A stretch of 11,926 bases of DNA from positions 1 through 11,926 of the forward strand of contig JBPCPI010000045.1 of the NCBI GenBank assembly GCA_050999295.1. Direction: 5' to 3'. Made by a program: the position numbers and the translations under genes. The first letter of the stretch is position 1. Every line of letters starts with the position of its first letter. The notes under the pieces are model-generated. The model worked only from the letters and a program-made list of their open reading frames with translations. It ran no database searches and had not been told where the DNA came from. Shown piece after piece: positions 3,892 to 10,420 of this stretch. This DNA comes from JACCQS01 sp050999295 (GTDB lineage Bacteria; Actinomycetota; Actinomycetes; Mycobacteriales; Geodermatophilaceae).

Positions 3892-6672
3892 TTGCCAGGC
3901 AAAGCCCGCGTCAGTGCCATCGCCAAAGAGCTCGGCGTACCGAGCAAAGACGTTCTCGCCAAGCTGACCGAACTCGGTGAGTACGTCAAGAGCCCGTCCT
4001 CCACTGTCGAGGCGCCCGTCGTCAGGCGCCTGCACGAGGCGTTCCCCTCGCCGCCGCCGAAGGCGGCCAAGGCCGCCAAAGCAGCCAAGCCCGTCGCGGA
4101 GTCTGTTCCCGCCCCGGCCGTCCTCGAGCCCGCCGCGGCGCCGGCTACCCCGGCCGCGGAGAGGGCGCCTGCGCCGACCCGCCCGGCCGTCGTACCCGGT
4201 CCCGCCGCGCCGGCCCCGGCTGCAGCGCCGATGCCCGCACCGATCGCCGCACAGGCTTCTCCGCCGGCTCCTCCTGCACCGGCTTCGCCACCCGCATCGG
4301 CGGCGCCGACTGCGCCCGATACAGGCCAAACCCCCGGAGCGGGTGACATCCCACGGCCGATCCCACGCCCGGGTGTCCGCCCCACCGGACCCCGCCCGGG
4401 CAACAACCCCTTCGGTGTCGGCGGTGGTTCTCCCGCCGCACGTCCTGGCGCCCCGCGTCCGGGTGCTGCTCCCCGCCCCGGAGGCACGGGTGGCCCTGGA
4501 GCCGCGCGGCCGAACCCTGGAATGGTTCCCGCGCGTCCCGGCCGTCCGGCTCCCGGGGGTGGTCGCGGCCGCCCAACCGGACCTGGTGGCGCCCCCGGTG
4601 CCGGTGGTCCCGGCGGCGGCGGTAACTACCGCGGCGGCGGCACCGGCGCCCCTGGCGCCCCTGGCGCCCCAGGCGGACCAGCAGGTGGCGGCGGAGGTTT
4701 CCGTGGTGGACCCGGCGGTCGAGGCGGGCGTGGTGGTCGCGGCAGCGGAACCGCAGGTGCCTTCGGTCGCCCCGGTGGCAGAGGCCCGGTGCGCGGTCGA
4801 AAGTCCAAGAAGCAGCGCCGTCAAGAGTTCGACAACATGCAGGCCCCGTCCATGGGCGGGGTGTCACTGCCCCGCGGAAACGGCGCGGTCGTACGACTGC
4901 CGAGGGGTGCCTCATTGACCGACTTCGCCGAGAAGATCGGTGCCGACCCGGCAGCTCTTGTGGCTGCCCTGTTCCACCTCGGCGAGATGGTCACCGCGAC
5001 GGCTTCGGTCAACGACGAAACTCTGGCCCTGCTCGGCGGCGAGATCGGTTACGAGGTCCAGGTCGTCAGTCCCGAGGACGAGGACCGCGAACTGCTGGAC
5101 TCCTTCGACCTGACCTTCGGTGACGAGGAGATGGCCGAGGAGGACCTGATGGCCCGGCCGCCGGTCGTCACGGTCATGGGTCACGTAGACCACGGAAAGA
5201 CCAAGCTGCTAGATGCGATCCGGCGAACCGACGTGGTCGCCGACGAGGCGGGCGGCATCACCCAGCACATCGGTGCCTACCAGGTCCCGGCCGAACTAGA
5301 GGGCGCCGAAAGGCTGATTACCTTCATCGACACCCCTGGTCACGAGTCGTTCACCGCGATGCGCGCCCGCGGCGCGAAGGTCACCGACATCGTGGTCCTG
5401 GTCGTCGCTGCCGACGACGGCGTGATGCCGCAGACGGTGGAGGCGCTCAACCATGCCCAAGCCGCCGAGGTGCCGATCGTCGTCGCGGTCAACAAGGTGG
5501 ACAAGGAAGGCGCCAACCCGGGCAAAATCCGCCAGCAACTGACCGAGTACGGGCTGGTCGCCGAGGAGTACGGCGGTGACACCCTGTTCGTCGACGTCTC
5601 GGCGACCAAGCGGCTGGGTCTGAGCGAACTGCTCGAGGCGATCCTGTTGACCGCGGACGCGTCCCTGGATCTGCTGGCCAACCGCGAGCAGGATGCCCAG
5701 GGTGTGGCCATCGAGGCGCATCTCGACCGCGGTCGCGGACCGGTGGCTACCGTCCTGGTTCAGCGCGGAACGTTGCGGATCGGCGACTCGATCGTCGCCG
5801 GTGACGCGTACGGCCGGGTCCGGTCGATGCTGGACGAACACGGCGAGAAGCTGACCGAGGCGCTCCCCTCTCGTCCGGTTCAGGTGCTGGGGCTGACTTC
5901 GGTGCCACGTGCCGGCGACACCTTCCTGGTCGTCGACGAGGACCGGGTGGCCCGGCAGATCGCCGAGCGTCGCCAGACCCGGATCCGCAACGCCCAGAAC
6001 GCGTCCTCGCGCAAGCGGGTCAGCCTGGAGGACCTGGACTCGGCCTTGCGCGAGACCAGCGAGCTGAACCTGATCATCAAGGGTGACAACTCCGGAACCG
6101 TGGAGGCACTCGAGGATGCGCTGCTCAAGATCCCGGTCGGTGAGGATATCTCGCTGCGGGTCATCCACCGCGGTGTCGGGGCCATCACCGAGGGGGACAT
6201 CAACCTGGCGATCGCGGACAACGTCATCGTGCTCGGGTTCAACGTCCGCGCGGAGGGCAAGGCAACCGAATTGGCCACCCGCGAGGGCATCGACATCCGG
6301 TACTACTCGGTGATCTACGCGGCCATCGACGAGATCGAGGCCGCGCTCAAGGGCATGCTCAAGCCGGAGTTCGAAGAGGTGCAACTGGGCACGGCGGAGG
6401 TCCGGGAGGTCTTCCGGGTGCCGCGCATTGGCAACGTGGCCGGCTGCCTGGTCCGCTCTGGGACGATCGTGCGAAACAGCAAGGCGCGGTTGGTCCGTGA
6501 CGGTGCCGTGGTCGCGGACAGTCTGACGGTGGACTCACTGCGCCGGTTCAAGGACGACGCGACCGAGGTCCGCGAGGGCTTCGAATGCGGCATCGGGCTG
6601 GGTTCGTTCAATGACATCAAGGCCGAGGACGTCATCCAGACCTTCGAGCTCCGCGAGAAGCCCCGCGACTAG
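3892..6672 (+). CDS. infB: Translation initiation factor IF-2
   Basis: The product is 926 residues, starting at a TTG (3892) with Shine-Dalgarno GAGGAG at 3881-3886. IF-2 is the GTPase that brings formyl-Met-tRNA to the 30S subunit and promotes 50S joining. Domains in order: a first IF2N domain (about 1-50, ARVSAIAKELGVPSKDVL); a long low-complexity linker (about 60-305), first Ala/Pro-rich, then Gly/Arg-rich with GAPGAPGAPGG and FRGGPGGRGGRGGRG; a basic stretch RGRKSKKQRRQEF; a second IF2N (about 335-385, SLTDFAEKIGADPAALV); and the G domain. In the G domain G1 is GHVDHGKT at 430-437, G3 DTPGHE at 480-485, G4 NKVD at 534-537 and G5 SATK at 570-573. Domains II, III and IV follow (LGFNVRAEG; ending FELREKPRD). 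All G motifs are intact. The large antisense frames here are shadows of GC-rich coding. Confidence 0.97.
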   Translation: MPGKARVSAIAKELGVPSKDVLAKLTELGEYVKSPSSTVEAPVVRRLHEAFPSPPPKAAKAAKAAKPVAESVPAPAVLEPAAAPATPAAERAPAPTRPAVVPGPAAPAPAAAPMPAPIAAQASPPAPPAPASPPASAAPTAPDTGQTPGAGDIPRPIPRPGVRPTGPRPGNNPFGVGGGSPAARPGAPRPGAAPRPGGTGGPGAARPNPGMVPARPGRPAPGGGRGRPTGPGGAPGAGGPGGGGNYRGGGTGAPGAPGAPGGPAGGGGGFRGGPGGRGGRGGRGSGTAGAFGRPGGRGPVRGRKSKKQRRQEFDNMQAPSMGGVSLPRGNGAVVRLPRGASLTDFAEKIGADPAALVAALFHLGEMVTATASVNDETLALLGGEIGYEVQVVSPEDEDRELLDSFDLTFGDEEMAEEDLMARPPVVTVMGHVDHGKTKLLDAIRRTDVVADEAGGITQHIGAYQVPAELEGAERLITFIDTPGHESFTAMRARGAKVTDIVVLVVAADDGVMPQTVEALNHAQAAEVPIVVAVNKVDKEGANPGKIRQQLTEYGLVAEEYGGDTLFVDVSATKRLGLSELLEAILLTADASLDLLANREQDAQGVAIEAHLDRGRGPVATVLVQRGTLRIGDSIVAGDAYGRVRSMLDEHGEKLTEALPSRPVQVLGLTSVPRAGDTFLVVDEDRVARQIAERRQTRIRNAQNASSRKRVSLEDLDSALRETSELNLIIKGDNSGTVEALEDALLKIPVGEDISLRVIHRGVGAITEGDINLAIADNVIVLGFNVRAEGKATELATREGIDIRYYSVIYAAIDEIEAALKGMLKPEFEEVQLGTAEVREVFRVPRIGNVAGCLVRSGTIVRNSKARLVRDGAVVADSLTVDSLRRFKDDATEVREGFECGIGLGSFNDIKAEDVIQTFELREKPRD

Positions 6673-6688
6673 AGGCACAGTTCCTGAT

Positions 6689-6767
6689 CCGAGTTGATCA
6701 TCGGAATCTGGGGGTTTGATCGGCTGAAACCGGCCAACAACCCCGGAAGTTCCGATGATCAACTCGG
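6689..6767. repeat. Long nested inverted repeat between infB and DUF503
   Basis: CCGAGTTGATCATCGGAA (6689-6706) is perfectly complementary to TTCCGATGATCAACTCGG (6750-6767): 18 bp with no mismatch. Inside, GGGGTT (6711-6716) can pair with AACCCC (6739-6744), and a small CGG/CCG helix (6721-6723 with 6730-6732) can form at the tip, giving one long stacked hairpin. It begins 16 nt after the infB stop and ends 28 nt before the DUF503 GTG. No U-run follows. It could be a MITE/REP-like insertion, an RNA-processing site or an attenuator separating the infB and rbfA portions. Confidence 0.85.
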
Positions 6768-6795
6768 CAGGCGGTGAGACGAGGGGGTCTGGGCG

Positions 6796-7140
6796 GTGTT
6801 CACCGCGACGATGTGGTGCGACATCCGACTCGGCGATGTCGGCTCGCTCAAGGCAAAACGTTCGGTCGTACGCCCGATCGTAGCTGAGCTGCGGCGCCGG
6901 TACGACGTAGCCGCCGCCGAGGTCGGCGCCCACGACCTGCATCGGCGGACCGAGATCGGAGTGGCCGCTGTGGCCTCGACGGCCGGGCAGGCCGGCGACG
7001 TGCTGGACGCGTGCGAACGGTTCGTCGCCGCGCGACCGGAGGTCTTGTTGCTGTCCGTACGACGGCAACTCCTCGCGCACACCGACGACCTCGACCCCGT
7101 GCCAACCGACTACTCACGAGAGGACAGCTCCGATGGCTGA
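6796..7140 (+). CDS. DUF503 (YlxP-like) family protein
   Basis: The product is 114 residues from a GTG at 6796; a purine-rich GAGGGGG lies 8 nt upstream. The family signature is visible: an N-terminal beta strand (FTATMWCDIRL), SLKAKRSVVRPIVAELRRRY (about 17-36), and VAAVASTAGQAGDVLDACERFV. DUF503 proteins are small alpha/beta (ferredoxin-like) proteins of unknown role, encoded between infB and rbfA in many Gram-positives and presumed to act in ribosome biogenesis. The stop overlaps the rbfA start by 8 nt, so the two are translationally coupled. The usual family N-terminus begins close to this GTG. Confidence 0.9.
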   Translation: MFTATMWCDIRLGDVGSLKAKRSVVRPIVAELRRRYDVAAAEVGAHDLHRRTEIGVAAVASTAGQAGDVLDACERFVAARPEVLLLSVRRQLLAHTDDLDPVPTDYSREDSSDG

Positions 7141-7615
7141 CGCTGCCCGAGCCCGCCGACTGGCGGTACGTATCCGCGAGATCGTCGCCTCCACCCTCGA
7201 GCACCAGGTCAAGGACCCGCGGCTCGGGATGGTCACCATCACCGACGCCAAGGTGACCGGTGATCTGCGCGAGGCGAGCGTCTTCTACACCGTGTACGGC
7301 GACGACGCCGAGGTCACTGGCTCGGCCATCGCACTCGAGAGTGCCCGCGGGGTCCTGCGCAGCGCGGTCGGCAAACAGACCGGCATCAAGTTCGTCCCTA
7401 CCTTGACCTTCGTCAGCGATGCGGTACCCAAGACGGCCCAGGACATCGAGGACGCCTTGGCCCGCGCCCGAGAGATCGATGCCGAGGTCGCCGCCAAGCG
7501 CCGGGGTGCGAGCTATGCCGGTGCGGCGGATCCTTACCGACAGCCGCGCGTCGACGACCCCGACGAGGGCGACGACCCCGACGAGGGGGATCGAGTCGCC
7601 AAGGATGCCGAGTGA
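7133..7615 (+). CDS. rbfA: 30S ribosome-binding factor RbfA
   Basis: The product is 160 residues from the ATG at 7133; AGAGGACAG precedes it within the DUF503 gene. RbfA binds the 30S subunit near the 5' end of 16S rRNA and aids late maturation and cold adaptation. Family features: ARARRLAVRIREIVASTLE at the N-terminus, VKDPRLGMVTITDAKVTGDL (about 24-43), ASVFYTVYG, and the KH-like segment ending LRSAVGKQTGIKFVPTLTFVSD. The C-terminal tail (about 122-160) is longer and more acidic than in the typical family member and contains a tandem DDPDEG-DDPDEG encoded by two 18-bp units at 7553-7570 and 7571-7588 (17 of 18 identical). Its TGA lies inside the left arm of the hairpin that follows. Confidence 0.95.
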   Translation: MADAARARRLAVRIREIVASTLEHQVKDPRLGMVTITDAKVTGDLREASVFYTVYGDDAEVTGSAIALESARGVLRSAVGKQTGIKFVPTLTFVSDAVPKTAQDIEDALARAREIDAEVAAKRRGASYAGAADPYRQPRVDDPDEGDDPDEGDRVAKDAE

Positions 7616-7660
7616 AGGACGCCCGGTATCGAACCTATTGGCACAAGGCGTCCTTCACTC
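7610..7660 (+). terminator. 14-bp perfect hairpin after rbfA containing dispersed repeat copy B
   Basis: GAGTGAAGGACGCC (7610-7623) pairs perfectly with GGCGTCCTTCACTC (7647-7660) across a 23-nt loop. The left arm includes the rbfA stop codon. No U-tract follows, so it is at best a terminator of the U-less type seen in GC-rich bacteria, or a 3'-end stabiliser. The loop and right arm contain the dispersed repeat (7630-7659), also present at 602-631. This suggests that the hairpin is an inserted element rather than a purpose-built terminator. Confidence 0.5.
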
Positions 7661-7687
7661 GGTCCGACGCCGGTCGCTGACACCTCG

Positions 7688-8986
7688 ATGACGGCCCAGC
7701 GCGGAGTGTTGGCGCTGGCGGCCCCGGCTCTGGTCGTGCTTGCTGCTGAGCCGCTCTACCTGCTGATCGACACCGCAGTGGTAGGCCACCTGGGCTCGAT
7801 TCCGCTCGCCGCGCTGGCCCTGGGCGGCGGTGCGTTCGCCTTCACGGCGTTCCAGTTCAACTTCCTGGCCTACGGCACCACGAGTGTGGCCGCGCGGCGA
7901 TTCGGTGCCGGCGACGTAGAAGGGGCCCGCGGACAGGGAGTGCAGGCTTCCTACCTCGCCATCGGCATCGGGCTGGCGATGATCCTGTTGTTCCAACTCC
8001 TAGCCGACCCGATCACCCGGCTGCTGGCCGGTGGGGCCGGGACCGTACAGGCTCAGGCGGAACTGTGGTTGCGGATCGCCAGTCTCGGCGCGCCGATGGT
8101 CCTGTTGACCCTGGCCGGCAACGGCTGGATGCGGGGCGTGCAGGACACCAGGCGGCCGCTGCGCTATGCCCTGGTCGCGAATATCGTCAGCGCGATCCTC
8201 TGCCCCCTGTTGGTCTATCCAGCTGGGCTGGGCCTTGCCGGGTCGGCAGTGGCCAACGTGGTCGGGCAGTCGCTGGGTGCGGCGTTGTTCGTCGCCGCGC
8301 TGGTGCATGACACCGACCGGCGGCGACCCGATCGAGCGGTGTTGCGGGCACAGGTCGTGATGGGTCGGGATCTGGCGATCCGGACGCTCGTCCTGCAGGG
8401 CTCATTCCTGGTTGCCGCTGGAGTGGCCGCACGCATCGGCACCGCGCAGGTCGGCGCCCATCAGATCGCCTTGCAGCTCTGGTTCTTCCTGGCTCTGGCC
8501 CTCGACAGCTTCGCGATAGCCGCGCAGTCGCTGGTCGGCGAGAGCCTCGGAGCCAGCCGATTGGAGCAAGCCCGCGCGACTGCGTGGAAGGTGGCTCGGT
8601 ACGGGGCCGTTACCGGGGTCGTTGTGGCGGTCCTCTTGCTACTCGGCCGCGATGCGATCCCGCGGCTGTTCACCTCCGATCCCGAAGTGTTGGCCGGCAC
8701 GCAAACCATCTGGTGGTGGTTCGCGCTCATGCAGCCGTTGGCCGGTCTCGTCTTCGCCCTGGACGGTGTCCTCATGGGTTCCGGCGACGTCGCCTTCCTC
8801 CGCACCCTGACCCTCAGCGCCGGCCTGCTCGGCTTCCTGCCGCTGACCTTGCTCTCGATCCCGCTTGGCCTGGGGCTGACCGGGATCTGGGCCGGACTCA
8901 CCGCGTTGATCGTCATCCGGCTGATCGGGGGCTGTCTGCGGATCCGCGGCGGTCGCTGGGCGGTCGGCGGGGTCGAAGCGCGCTGA
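7688..8986 (+). CDS. MATE family efflux transporter, DinF type
   Basis: The product is 432 residues with about 12 predicted membrane helices and ends in a cytoplasmic basic tail. DinF/NorM-type signatures are present: LALAAPALVVLAAEPLYLLI followed by DTAVVGHLG (about 30-38), a small-residue helix LAALALGG, FLAYGTTSVAARRFGAG, and GNGWMRGVQDTRRPL (about 143-157). The second half repeats the fold (QVGAHQIALQLWFF, DSFAIAAQSLVGESLG). MATE proteins export drugs or metabolites against Na+ or H+ influx; the substrate here is unknown. In many actinobacteria a dinF-like gene lies near rbfA and truB. The start ATG has no clear Shine-Dalgarno but matches the family N-terminus. It is separated from rbfA by the hairpin, and 23 nt separate it from larE. 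Confidence 0.92.
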   Translation: MTAQRGVLALAAPALVVLAAEPLYLLIDTAVVGHLGSIPLAALALGGGAFAFTAFQFNFLAYGTTSVAARRFGAGDVEGARGQGVQASYLAIGIGLAMILLFQLLADPITRLLAGGAGTVQAQAELWLRIASLGAPMVLLTLAGNGWMRGVQDTRRPLRYALVANIVSAILCPLLVYPAGLGLAGSAVANVVGQSLGAALFVAALVHDTDRRRPDRAVLRAQVVMGRDLAIRTLVLQGSFLVAAGVAARIGTAQVGAHQIALQLWFFLALALDSFAIAAQSLVGESLGASRLEQARATAWKVARYGAVTGVVVAVLLLLGRDAIPRLFTSDPEVLAGTQTIWWWFALMQPLAGLVFALDGVLMGSGDVAFLRTLTLSAGLLGFLPLTLLSIPLGLGLTGIWAGLTALIVIRLIGGCLRIRGGRWAVGGVEAR

Positions 8987-9009
8987 GGGGCTGTGCCACA
9001 GTGGCCGGC

Positions 9010-9858
9010 ATGTCACCTCCGCAGGACATCAGCACGGGCAAAGTCGAGCACCTGCTCGAGCTCGTCCACCGTTCCGGCGGGGTCATGGTCGCGTTCTCGG
9101 GTGGGGTGGACAGCGGTGTCGTCCTAGCCGCCGCGGTCAGGGCTCTGGGCGCGAGCCGGGTCATCGCGGCCACCGCCGTCTCGGGCAGCCTGCCCGGTGC
9201 AGAGCTCGACGCGGCCGTCCTGTTCGCAGCGGAGCTGGGCGTCCGGCACCTGACCCCGTCCACCGCCGAGCTGGACAGCCCTGGGTACCGGGTCAACGAC
9301 GGGGATCGTTGCTACTTCTGCAAGGCCGAACTGCTCGACGTACTCATACCGCTGGCTGTTGACCACCACCTGCCGAATGTGGCGACCGGGACGAACGCCG
9401 ACGATCTGCGGGCAGGCTTTCGTCCCGGCATCAGAGCGGCCCAGGAGCGCGGAGCGCTTCGCCCGCTGGCCGACGCCGGCCTGACGAAGAGTGACGTCCG
9501 TGAGATCGCCCGCACCTGGTCGCTGCCTCTGTGGGACAAGCCGGCTGCCGCCTGCCTGTCGTCCCGCATCGCCTTCGGGATCGAGATCACACCTGATCGG
9601 TTGGCCCGGGTCGAGCGGGCCGAGGCCGGTCTCCGGACCGCCATGCGCACGGCAGGTCTGCACAGCCGAAACCTCCGGGTTCGCGATCTCGGCGACACCG
9701 CGCGGGTCGAGGTCGATGCCACCCTCAGCCGGACCCTTGCTAAGCGACCCGACCTACTGGCGGCCGTGGCCGGTTTCGATCGGGTGGAGGTGGATCCGAC
9801 CGGATTCCGCTCCGGTTCGATGAACGAACTCCTGCCTGATCAGGCCCGCTTCCGCTGA
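9010..9858 (+). CDS. larE: ATP-dependent sulfur transferase LarE-like
   Basis: The product is 282 residues from the ATG at 9010. A GTG at 9001 adds three residues and is better spaced from GAGGGG at 8985-8990, so the start is uncertain. LarE is a PP-loop ATPase that adenylates a pyridinium-dicarboxylate nucleotide and supplies sulfur for the nickel-pincer cofactor of lactate racemase-type enzymes. Seen: PP-loop SGGVDS at 30-35, DRCYFCKAEL with Cys101 and Cys104, ATGTNADDL, RPLADAGLTKSDVR, and KPAAACLSSRI with Cys182. Whether sulfur comes from a sacrificial cysteine or an iron-sulfur cluster cannot be decided here. No larA, larB or larC is in the window, so the target enzyme is unknown. The longer frame extending upstream to 8584 overlaps the MATE gene and is not used. 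Confidence 0.88.
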   Translation: MSPPQDISTGKVEHLLELVHRSGGVMVAFSGGVDSGVVLAAAVRALGASRVIAATAVSGSLPGAELDAAVLFAAELGVRHLTPSTAELDSPGYRVNDGDRCYFCKAELLDVLIPLAVDHHLPNVATGTNADDLRAGFRPGIRAAQERGALRPLADAGLTKSDVREIARTWSLPLWDKPAAACLSSRIAFGIEITPDRLARVERAEAGLRTAMRTAGLHSRNLRVRDLGDTARVEVDATLSRTLAKRPDLLAAVAGFDRVEVDPTGFRSGSMNELLPDQARFR

Positions 9859-9875
9859 CCGTTCCCTGTCACAGC

Positions 9876-9896
9876 GCTCAGTCCCGTGAGCTGAGC
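9876..9896. terminator. Weak hairpin at the larE/VOC convergent junction
   Basis: GCTCAG (9876-9881) and CTGAGC (9891-9896) form a 6-bp stem with a 9-nt loop, 17 nt after the larE stop and overlapping the end of the VOC gene. No U-tract is present on either strand. It might act as a bidirectional terminator between converging genes; chance is possible for a stem this short. Confidence 0.25.
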
Positions 9897-10273
9897 ACGC
9901 AGAACTCGTTGCCCTCCAGATCGGCCATGACGATGAAGCGCGCATCCGCGGGCTGCCCCACATCGATGCGGGTGGCTCCGAGACTCTCCAACCGAGCAAC
10001 TTCGGCGGCTTGGTCGTCGGATTCGCGAGGGGCCACGTCGATATGCAACCTGTTCTTGACCTGCTTTCCCTCCGGCACCAGCACGAATACCAGGCCCGGC
10101 CCGCGTTCCTCCACCGGAATGGTGTCGGCCTTCTCCAACGCGCGAGCCGGCACGATGACAACTTCGTCCGCAGCCTCGTAGACCGTCTGCCAGCCCAGGA
10201 CATCGGCCCACCAGCGCGCCTGCGCCGAGACATCAATGCAGTCGATGACCACCGAATACCACCGCACACTCAC
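9878..10273 (-). CDS. VOC-superfamily glyoxalase-like protein
   Basis: The product is 131 residues, read from a GTG at 10273 (VSVRWYSVVIDCIDVSAQAR), with a strong GGGAGGAGG Shine-Dalgarno 7 nt upstream. The frame is open far upstream, but that part is antisense to the next gene. The sequence has the vicinal-oxygen-chelate layout of the Glyoxalase_6 type: VVIDCIDVSAQARWWADVLG, an acidic/hydrophobic strand (ADEVVIVPARA), NRLHIDVAP with a likely metal-ligand histidine, AAEVARLESLGATRID, and the closing GNEFCVL with a likely ligand glutamate. Members include dioxygenases, resistance proteins and many of unknown role; no substrate can be assigned. It is convergent with larE (19-nt gap) and divergent from the beta-propeller lipoprotein. 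Confidence 0.87.
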   Translation of the reverse strand: MSVRWYSVVIDCIDVSAQARWWADVLGWQTVYEAADEVVIVPARALEKADTIPVEERGPGLVFVLVPEGKQVKNRLHIDVAPRESDDQAAEVARLESLGATRIDVGQPADARFIVMADLEGNEFCVLSSRD

Positions 10274-10420
10274 CGGATTGCCTCCTCCCGCCCCGGACGA
10301 TCCAGAGCCCGGTGATCCTCCCTCAGACGACTGACATGGACCGGTCGCAGCTGGATCCGGTCGTCGACCGGAGCCGGTGCCTGATATGGCGTCGCGACAC
10401 AGGTTGGAAGCGAGGCAACC
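10274..10420. promoter_or_regulatory. Divergent intergenic region with near-palindrome
   Basis: This 147-bp gap separates the VOC gene and the propeller lipoprotein and must hold promoters for both. It contains a 15-bp near-palindrome CCGGTCGTCGACCGG (10357-10371: 7-bp arms, 1-nt centre). An extra copy of the half-site CCGGTCG lies at 10341-10347, 16 bp from the first arm, as a repressor operator might be arranged. The Shine-Dalgarnos are GGGAGGAGG for the minus-strand gene and GAGG (10412-10415) for the plus-strand gene. I see no convincing -10/-35 pair. Self-complementary runs like this also arise by chance in GC-rich DNA. Confidence 0.35.

Noticed and set aside
3877..4824. Several long frames on both strands across the IF-2 linker
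   Set aside because: Low-complexity GC repeats keep all frames open; only the IF-2 frame joins recognised domains.
5296..6384. 362-codon minus-strand open frame opposite infB
   Set aside because: Lies entirely within the IF-2 G domain and later domains on the other strand, and has no recognisable motif.
8584..9009. Upstream extension of the larE frame
   Set aside because: It overlaps the MATE coding sequence in another frame and lacks any LarE similarity; the family N-terminus fits the start near 9010.
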